A DNA stretch of 20,346 nucleotides, taken from NCBI GenBank assembly GCA_036897625.1, contig JAYMTA010001369.1, positions 1-20,346 of the forward strand, in the 5' to 3' direction. The DNA comes from Pelargonium cotyledonis. Its lineage: Eukaryota > Streptophyta > Magnoliopsida > Geraniales > Geraniaceae. Both the position numbers and the translations under genes were made by a program. Below the pieces are notes generated by a model. The model made no database searches. It saw only the letters and a list, made by a program, of their open reading frames with translations, and was not told the origin of the DNA. This document shows, piece after piece, positions 1-9,000 of this stretch (position 1 is its first letter; each line of letters starts with the position of its first letter).

Positions 1-36
1 ATCGTGAATCGTATCGAGAATCGGATCGTGAATCGT
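1..36. repeat. 12-bp tandem repeat, three copies
   Basis: Three consecutive 12-base units lie at 1-12, 13-24 and 25-36. The first and third are identical (ATCGTGAATCGT) and the middle one differs at two positions. The array runs off the left edge, so its full length is unknown. Trinucleotide runs follow: (ATG)5 at 51-65 and a GTT run at 93-105. No gene is attached to it here. Confidence 0.85.
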
Positions 37-1500
37 GATTTTTAACAACTATGATGATGATGATGCCCCGACGATATGCTCATATTGGCGATGTTGTTGT
101 TGTTGTGATTAAGGAAGCAATGTCAACTTAGTGGCGCAATTGACAACACATGTTGCGTGAGTGAGAATAACGTTTACGTTCGTTTTTCGCTCAACACATC
201 CAAAGGGATAGGTAAAAGTTTTAACTGTGAACAAACCTCGAATGATGATTAATCTGGACATGATAAAACGATTTAAAGGTGTCAACCGCAAGTATGCGGC
301 CAGTTCAGGAACCCTATGAAATAAACTAGAAAAAAATTATTGAAAAATTAATACTTGTGAATATTGCTAATTAATTTCGCGAATAATATTACATGTCTTT
401 CGCTTTGTCGGTGCCAAGTTGTGAGTTAAGAGACCAAATTTTGTTGAAGTCTATGTATTCTAACGATGCCCATCATATTCACCAATTTATTTGTTCTTTA
501 ATTCATATATTTTTATGATTTCAATTTTCAACACCATTTTAGCTATGGGACATACTTTTCTTTTGAAAGTTAACTCCAACTAATTAAATATGTAATCTAT
601 TAGTCATATGATTAATAGTATTATTTGATTTTTAACATATATTAATTATATTTTTATTACTAGAATGAAGATTAATCTTAGAAAAAGAAATTAAATCATT
701 CTATCATAACATGCATGCTTCTAATTAAGCTTTAAGCCTACTTATTGAGGCATTTCTTGAGTCCCAAGGAACTTAATGGCAATTAGTTTTTTTTTTCTCT
801 ATGTCATTATGGACTAATAACTAAATGGAGGGAACCTCCATGTGAATAATAAATCTCCATAATTAAAAGTAAATCCTAATATCCTCTCATTTACACAAAA
901 ATGTATAGATTTTTATAAGTAATATTTAAGAGTGACAAACTTATAGTATCAATAAAGGCGGAGAGAACCGATTATACACGATGTTAGAAATAGTGCTAGT
1001 TGTTTCAGTGGCAGTATCAAATACAAAACACACACAAACTCTAAGATCAAAATTAGTATTTGAATAACAAGTATAGAATAGCATAATCGACCCCGTGTGA
1101 CGCCTCAAATTTTCATTTCAGGTAGAGAGACCAAATCTTCTTTCGTGAAGGCTAATACATATAAGTTAAACAACAAGATTATTACTCAACCATATCAATA
1201 AAAACATATCATAATTCATATACTAAATATAAAAGTGTTTTGCATTGCGAAGATCACAAATAAAACGTTTTAAACTTCAAAGAGACTCGTTAAGTCTGTG
1301 TGTTATATGTTCAATGTTTTTGGTTCGCTCCTACTAACCAAATTGAATGTTTTTGTCTTCCTCTTCTTGATTATCTTAGTTAAGTGCCAATTAAAAGAAG
1401 AAGCAAGAGAAGAAAAATAAAAAAGCCATACACCTTTTAAAAGAAATAAAGGGCAAGCCTTTATGGTGTTAGAGAAGAGAAGCATATTGACTGCAGAGAG
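37..1500. other. AT-rich non-coding region upstream of the phosphatase gene
   Basis: I see no supported gene here. The longest open frame, a 60-codon minus-strand frame at 109-291, resembles no family I know and lacks coding character. The stretch is AT-rich with many short A/T runs. Its last few hundred bases presumably hold the promoter of the downstream phosphatase, but I could not pick a convincing TATA box. Confidence 0.6.
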
Positions 1501-2727
1501 GAATTAAGGAGCAAGTGTTGGGTTTGGGTGCGTGTATGTACAAAAGGTCGTTACTTTGTTTTCTTCTCCGAGGATAAAACACACCCTCCAAACATGGTTT
1601 GTGGTCGGACTCCATCTCTCTCCACCTCTCGAGATCTCAGCTCCACTCGTCGGAGTTTCCTCACTTTCTGTCAGGCCACCTCCATTTCCCGGCAGCTCTG
1701 ATCACTTCCATTTTACCACTAAACTCGCCGGGAAACTGAAGGTCTTTCACCTCTTGATTTGCTTCTTTGTTTGGTACAAACAAAAGTTTTGCTTTTGGAT
1801 TCTGGGTTCTGTTTGTTTTCCCAGAAAATGATCGAAAAGGAATGAAATTTGCGTTCATGGTTGCCGTGAAAGCTAAAGTTATCAACTGGGTTTTTCTTTC
1901 TTGTTTGAGTTTTGAACTGGGTTTCGTTTAGTTTCTGAGAAAAATGGCCAAAAAATGGAAATTTGTGAGCTTGATGTTTGGTGTTTCTAGATTGTTTACG
2001 AGTCTGAAAATTCGGGTTGAGTTTTCTCATCTCTTTTTCCCGTTCTCTTGGCGACCTGACAGAGGTTTTTGCTCTGTTTGGTTGCCGAGAAACTTTTGTT
2101 TGAATCGGGTGAAGCCTCCGTTTCCTGATAATCCTCCTAAGCGGTGAGAGTCTAAAAATCAGATTTTTTATATTTTTTTTTTGGGGGGTCTGTGGCCAAA
2201 CAGGGAGTTAAGGATACAACTTTTATGTTTTGATAAATTTGGGTGGTTTCATGACCAATGTTTATTTCCTGGTTGAGTGTGCTTGTTTTGGTATTGAAAA
2301 TTCTGAGAGCCTTGTTGGAATTCCATATTAGAATGGTGAATATTCTCTGTAATTTCTTTCAGTAACTGTGATTTGTATTTTTCCTGTTATGAAACTATGA
2401 GATTCTCAGGTTTCTGAGTCAGATCAGGCCTATCTGATCTAGTCACAGACTCACAGTGTTGCTAGATTTAGTGGCCTCCATTTGGTTCTCAAGAAAGTTA
2501 AAGAGAAAACGGGAAGAAAATTCCCTTTGTTTAATGGAAACTAAACAATAAAAAACTTCCTCATGCATTTTTATAATCTTCCTTTTTATCTACATATGTT
2601 TTCATCTCTATTTTAATCTCCTAGAATCATAGTGATGGGTGTGTATATAGTTTTGTTGCTAGCTTGAGGTTTTGAGAAGCAACAACTAGGAAGATTTTTT
2701 TGTGGGAATTTGATTGCGGAGGTGGTG
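1500..2727 (+). other. Probable 5' untranslated leader, likely intron-containing, of the PP2C gene
   Basis: Base composition changes near 1550 to a CT-rich stretch (about 1605-1700) typical of plant transcript leaders. Possible leader splice donors include the G/GTGAGA site at about 2142-2148, with a candidate acceptor shortly before the start codon (about 2640-2670). Neither is proven. An ATG-initiated frame of 67 codons at 1944-2147 would be an upstream ORF if retained; its stop codon overlaps the candidate donor. The start of transcription is an estimate. Confidence 0.4.
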
Positions 2728-3827
2728 ATGGGGCATTTCTCGTCTATGTTCAACGGTTTGGCGAGGTCTTTCTTGATCAGAAAAGGGAAGAGTTCTGGGC
2801 ACTGTGATGGAAGAGATGCTGCGGAAGCAATGGCAAAGGAAGCGAAGAAGAATGAGATGATATTGCGCTCTTCTGGCATTGTAAATGTTGACGGTTCTAA
2901 TAATTTTGCCTCAGTTTTCTCGAGGAAAGGCAACAAAGGTGTAAACCAGGATTCTTGCATAGTATGGGAGGTATGCTAATATGCTATACTCTTTTGGTAT
3001 AGATGTGTTTTCGATATGAATGTTGATTATATTTCTTTTGAATTGATATATGTGAATTTGTTCGTTAACCCAGGAATTTGGATGTCAATCAGACATGATC
3101 TTTTGCGGGGTATTTGATGGTCATGGTACATGGGGCCATTTTGTGGCAAAAAGGGTCAGAGAGTCAATGCCACCGTCTTTGTTGTGTAATTGGCAGGAGG
3201 CTCTTGCTGAAACTTCACTAGACCCAGACATAGATTTGGAAACAGACAAAAACCATAATCGTTTTAATATATGGAAGCATTCCTATCTAAAAACGTGTGC
3301 TACCATTGATCAAGAGCTTGAGCAGTGTCGTAAGATTGATTCATACTACAGTGGCACTACGGCCCTTTCAATAGTCAGACAGGTAATGAAAGTTCCTTTG
3401 TTAATGTTGATAATGAATCGTTGTTTTCACTTTTCACTGCTACTTGTCATTTGAAATGTATATTATGCAAATTGTCTTTAATTAGTAGTCGAGCCCATAT
3501 GCATTCTACTTATGCACAGCGAATGAGGATTCCATAGACTAAGCTTTCACTTATGTCCTACCTATTTAGATGACTCACAACTATACATACACATTCTCTG
3601 TTTTTTTTTTTTTTTTTTTTTAAACGATGATTGTAAGATCTCGATATATATAGCTATAGAATCTCTACACGTTTGAAAATGTTGGGGACTTTTGGTTATG
3701 CTAGGGTGATCTCATTGTCGTGGCAAATGTTGGGGACTCGCGTGCTGTGTTGGCTACTACATTGGATGATGGAAGCTTGGTTCCAGTACAGCTTACCATT
3801 GATTTCAAGCCCAATTTACCTCGTTAG

Positions 3828-3858
<31 letters not shown>

Positions 3859-4455
3859 AACATTGTTCGCATAGATCCTTACATTACCATAATTGTGAAA
3901 AATGCAGAAGAGGCTGAGCGAATAAGCGAGTGCAATGGGCGGGTGTTCTGTTTAGACGATGAGCCAGGAGTACATAGGGTGTGGCTGCCACATGAAGAAT
4001 ATCCCGGACTGGCAATGTCTAGAGCCTTCGGAGATTACTGCATAAAGAAGTTTGGGCTCATTTCCATCCCCGAAGTCACACAAAGAAACATAACCAGCAG
4101 AGACCAATTCGTCGTGTTGGCAACAGATGGGGTAAGCACCAAGCACATCCATTCATAGCTATGTTTCATGAAAATCTTGTTACATCTTAAAAAAGAAACT
4201 GAAATGTTGAATTGGTAACGATAGGTATGGGACGTGATCTCCAACGAAGAAGCTGTGCGAATAGTGTCTTCGGCATCAGACCGAGCAAAGTCAGCAAAGC
4301 AACTGGTGGAGTGCGCAGGTAGGGCGTGGAAACGCAAGCGCCCGGGGATTGCAACGGATGACATATCAGCAATTTGCCTGTTTTTCCACTCTTCTTCCCA
4401 GTTGTCTCCCCAACAAGTTTATGCTGTTGGTAACAACACAAAAGTGGTATTGTAA
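2728..4455 (+). CDS. EGR1: Clade E protein phosphatase 2C, EGR type (5 exons, 374 aa)
   Basis: This is a Mg/Mn-dependent serine/threonine phosphatase. Exons are 2728-2970, 3074-3382, 3705-3822, 3908-4131 and 4225-4455; all introns are GT-AG and the phases join. Catalytic-core motifs are in order: NQD at 73-75, FDGHG at 95-99 (metal-binding Asp96), SGTTA at 174-178, NVGDSRAV at 192-199, PGLAMSRAFGD at 256-266, ATDGVWDV at 295-302 and DDIS at 343-346. The chosen ATG gives an N-terminus MGHFSSMFNGLARSF. Its Gly2 with Ser5 and Ser6 is an N-myristoylation signal that predicts plasma-membrane attachment. From memory, the whole chain closely follows Arabidopsis EGR1/EGR2, which restrain growth during drought and, in the cold, inhibit OST1. 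Which EGR paralogue it matches best is not settled. A neighbouring oddity is Thr100 where the family usually has Pro. Family call very secure; symbol tentative. Confidence 0.93.
3601..3621. repeat. Poly(T) tract, 21 nt, in PP2C intron 2
   Basis: An uninterrupted run of 21 T bases lies within the 322-nt second intron (3383-3704), about 83 nt before its acceptor. It is U-rich on the transcript strand, as plant introns tend to be, and is a likely length-variable site. Confidence 0.95.
3828..3855. repeat. (TC)14 microsatellite inside PP2C intron 3
   Basis: Fourteen TC units start only five bases after the donor GT of an 85-nt intron (3823-3907). The tract makes up a third of the intron. Confidence 0.97.
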
Positions 4456-4695
4456 ATTGTAAATGGCTTGTCAAGTCATGGTTGCTCTCTCCATTTATGG
4501 AAATGCTTATCAATCCAATTCCAGAGTTGTAGTTGATTATAGTGAAATATCATTGCAAGCTTTTCTCAGGAAGGAACAGTTCAGTGCCAGAAATTTATTT
4601 TTTCTCACCATTCAAAATCTAGGCATTTCATCTATAGGTAAACCTTCTTTATATTAAATTAATTTGTCTTCAAAAATGAGTTATTTTAATGTATC

Positions 4696-4701
4696 AATAA
4701 A
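4696..4701 (+). terminator. Possible polyadenylation signal of the PP2C gene
   Basis: An AATAAA hexamer lies 241 nt after the phosphatase stop codon, in AT-rich DNA. The distance suits a plant 3' UTR, but near-upstream elements in plants are loose, so this is only a candidate. Confidence 0.35.
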
Positions 4702-6005
4702 CAGAATTTTGATAATATTTTCATTTTATTTGTACAAATGTGTACAAGTAATGCTATATGTTACGAATACTACACGAGTGGTGTCTCAACTAATGAGAAG
4801 TGCCACAAAAAGAAATATAGTATTTATTTATTCAATAACACTCTAATCGCGTGCGAGCTTCGCATTTTTCTAATTTATTGATAGGCTTACCACTTGCACC
4901 GTTGATGGTTTTTTGACTTTTTTCATTTCGACATTCTCCTTCACATGTACATATCTTTCAGGCATGGCCGATGTAAACCACATATTATTATTATTTTTTA
5001 ATCAAAAATACTACCTTAGTTTCAAATTAAATGTAATTCTAAATCCAATTTTTGTTTGAAAATAAATACCATATTCTATTTTTATCATACAAATAATGAC
5101 TTTCATTTAAAAGATAGTGAACTAACAATAATGAGTTTTTTTGCTTTTATTAATGGGTAAGAAAATCATTTGACATATTTCTTTTAATATTTATGAAAAA
5201 CTCTACAACGGAAATCTAATTTGAAACAACGGTAGGAATAATTAGAAGACCTAATTTAAATGTGATGGAACATGCTTAAGGTGGATGATTATTAGTTTAG
5301 GGTTTAGGATGTGCACGCTAGAGAGGAAAGAAGTAAGAACACATAGGCCAATATATAAACAGACTTCGACATGAGATAATCATATACTACATCCTTTTCG
5401 AATAATAATCAATCCTCATTTGACTCCAAAATAATAACACAACCTAAAATTAAAATTTGCTTGAAATACAATGTCTAAATGATTAGACAACATTGTACCA
5501 CGAAGCTATAAAGTAATTTGATCATTTGACTTGCAAAACTTTTTAACATAGACCTGCAACTGGCTGTGGCAGATTTTTAACATCCGCATCAGCAGACCGC
5601 CACATCAGCTAACCAAGTGGTGTCTATGGGCTAATTACAATCAGTCCAGTCTTCAATCCATATTTTGAAGGGAATTCAATTTCCGTCTCGGGCCGGTCCT
5701 GGACAGATACCCAACCCTAACCATGATTATAACAAACTAAAAGATACTAACTTATTTTAGGAATACTACAGATCCAATACTCATAAGTCATAACTAAGCA
5801 TGGACCATAATCAACCATCACTCAGTCTGGTAGAGAAACAATAACATAATAAAAAAAACTCACAACCTTAAAACATAACTTCAGAGAAATACGGTACATA
5901 AAAGTCACATTCATATGTATGAATACGCAGCTAGTTCTAAATTTTATAGGTGTCCTCTAGTCTTCACCGAATATTATATGTTATGATACAGACCTTACTT
6001 CTCAA
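4702..6005. other. Convergent intergenic region between PP2C and SR30 3' ends
   Basis: No gene is supported here. It holds the 3' UTR of SR30 on its right side and AT-rich spacer elsewhere. A Stowaway-like start is possible at 5009-5034 (TA then CTACCTTAGTTTCAAATTAA), but I found no matching opposite terminus. The section at about 5560-5730 is less AT-rich than its surroundings and unidentified. Confidence 0.5.
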
Positions 6006-9000
6006 TCAGTATCGATCCCTTGAGTCAACTGACCGCCTTCGTTCAGACCTCACCTGTAAATCACAGCAATGATGACAAAACATTAGAAACGATATCACAA
6101 GTAATGAAACCCGATTAAATCATTGCTCGAAAGTAAAAAATCATACCGAGGCTGGAGATCGGGATAAGCTTCTGCTTGGGCTCCTGCTGGGTGTGCGTTT
6201 TCTTGGGCTTCTACTCACCCGTTTGCGACTCACAGGCTGTGACATGCAAAACATGAGACTGTTGTTGCTTCCCACGTCAAATATATGTACAAAGAAAAAC
6301 AAAATGCAAAAAAGGTTTACCCACAGAGAAAGATGGTGATCTGGACTTTGACAGAGATCTGCAAAAGATGGAAAAGGGAGTCTAATTCAGTGCCCATGTC
6401 AATTCCAAAATTCTCTAATCCAAAAGTTTCATTGCCAGCTCCACCTCAGAGTTGTTATAATCATGGGAATTTAGAATATACCGTTAGTCCTTTAGCAGCA
6501 ACCAACAGCACATGCACAAAACCTTATCTTGTCATAAACAACCTCACCGTAATTATGTTCCCAGCGCATCATGAGAACTAATGTACCAATGAAGTCAAGG
6601 GAAAATGAAAATAACACAATAACATATAATAAACCACTAGAGCAAAAAAATTCAATGTCATCACGTTTATACGCCAATTTCCAATAAATTCTGGCACACA
6701 AGTTAGGTTGAAGTAGTTTTGAATTTGTGGTACCGATGTGTTGTGGTGGATGGGTGCCAATAGCATTTAGTCAGTAATCCAAGCTGTGCAATCCAGCTCA
6801 GTCATCAACATGATTCAGTCTAGCACCCATTGCCACACCACGAATAAAATGTAATATTAGAGTCATTACACCATTAGGTTTTCGTGAAGGTGCACATCAA
6901 CAAAACAGCATTACCTCAACAACCAAAAGAGTTGCAGGCATTTGCACCCCTCATTCCACCAAGTCACTAACATGCAATCCACAGGTCGTGCAATATGCCA
7001 GGTCTAGCAAGCAAACAATGCAACCTTATAAAACTGGTATGATAACCAGCATACTTGGAGAGCCCTTTTTCTTAAACCCAGTTCCACCTTTGAACAACAA
7101 AATTAATTGCGAGGGAAATTTATTGTGAAACAGTAGAGAGGGTGAAACAAGATATCTGAGATGTGAAAAAAAAGGACCATAATGAAAGCATCCCATTTTT
7201 TCACAAATCTGGCAAATAAATTATTTTATAGATCCGCCATCATTCAATGAGATCTAGAAGAGTTCAAAACTGGTGGAATATATAAGAAACATTGAGGGAA
7301 TATTAAAAAAAACTGTTGGAACCACTTAGCAGAAATACCAAGGGATGCAAAACAAATTTCAGAGTAAAAGGAATTTGACAGAAGGGAGGAGAAGAGGAAA
7401 AGAATTGGATTTGATTATAATGTTGTGTATGACAATGGAAAATTTCCAGACCCATAAAACACAATATAGACGGGAAATTAAATGCATGAAAGGTATAATA
7501 TGGAACATGCATTACTTATCTATCAAGTGCAGAGAATGACACTGGAAGTTGTTGAACAACTATATTGAAAGGACATAGACAAGCAAAGCAAAACTAAACC
7601 AACAGCAATGCTTTAGACTGAACTCTCCCTAAATAGGTTTGTTGACTGCTTAAATCGATCCAAACTATAAGCAACCTTTAAATACATTACAAGAAGTTAT
7701 TCATTCATAAGAATATAGGATCATTTGTAAATGAGAAGCATTGCAGTTCTTGGTGGATTAACACCCATACCCAGATGAAACACTTCAGAAAGTGAAATAA
7801 TATCTTTTAGCAACAAGATATATCAAGTTCAAGACATGTTCAGGAATTTTTTTTTAGGGGGTGGGTGGAGAACTCTCCAATTATAAAGTCAAATCTGACT
7901 GGTCAGATCGGTATGATCTGAAGCATCTAATCAAAAAACAAATACGAAGAAACAGTAAAGACATTAATGACATCACTGCCAGACGAACTTAACAGAACCA
8001 GTATAATATGCCATAAGAATTGAATTGCATGAAAAATAATCAAACACTTATAGGTCAGAGTGAAGATCTTTAAGCACTTAGCTCATCCAAAATGGTCATT
8101 CACATCCAAGTTATCTGCAGCCATTTAGAGATTTAGAATCTCCAAAACTGAGGAAGTTGTAATAGGTAATTTGCAACATGTCCAGCAAAATGTACTGGAC
8201 ATGTTGTCAGCAGCATGAATGAGATCCATATTAATACCCAAAAAGTAATACATAGATTTTGAAATGGCAGTTACTATACACTAAAAGACACTAATAAATT
8301 GAAATTTATAATGGCATAACGAGAGCAAACCTTGAGAGAGAACGGCGAGGTGACACCGAATAGGAATGTGAAGAAACAGATCTTGAACGCGAATATCTTC
8401 CCCTCGGGGATTTACTGCAAGATAACACTCAACTTAAGTTGCATAATAACTATAACTACACCATAATTCTACTATGCACCCCACCCCCCAGAATAACCCA
8501 AGAGAAAAACGAAGGCAGACAAGACCTCCTGCTGCTATAGCTAAGGCTGCGACTGCGGCTGCGGCTTCTTGACATAAATGGGCTACGACTGAGACTTCTA
8601 GAGTAGCTTCGTCGTGAATCATACTCTCTTACCTGAACAAAAAATGTATAGTAAGAAACAGCAATGTGAATACAAAAGAACAAAGTAAACATTTAGAAAT
8701 AAGTTAAGAACTGTGGCATACCCGTACACGAGCCCGTGAAAATGCATTTCGGAACTCAGAGTCATCAAGTTTCCTGATCTACAAAGCCAAAATCAGGTTC
8801 AGGAATAACTGAGACATTTCTCATTATATAGTACTAATTTAAACACTTGAAGAGAAGATTAACTTACTGCATACTTCATGTCTTCATAATTTGTGTAATC
8901 CGCAATTCCTGTCATGCCTACAATCATTTTACCAAAACATTGAAACCATCAAATAACAGAGTTTGTAATCAAGAAATGTGTCACAAGTTCAACGGAAAGC

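Noticed and set aside
109-291. 60-codon minus-strand open frame near the left edge
   Set aside because: It has no family resemblance, no splice partners and no promoter context; such frames are expected by chance.
1532-1831. 99-codon plus-strand frame in the phosphatase leader
   Set aside because: It has no ATG at its start and reads like CT-rich leader sequence, so I treat it as untranslated.
4225-4455. Possibility that the phosphatase is a pseudogene because of Thr100 and its repeats
   Set aside because: All five exons join in phase, every catalytic motif is present, and the length is normal for the group.
5384-5460. Possible Stowaway-like terminus (ACTACATCCTTTTCGAATAA)
   Set aside because: Too diverged from the consensus and without a second end; kept out of the feature list.
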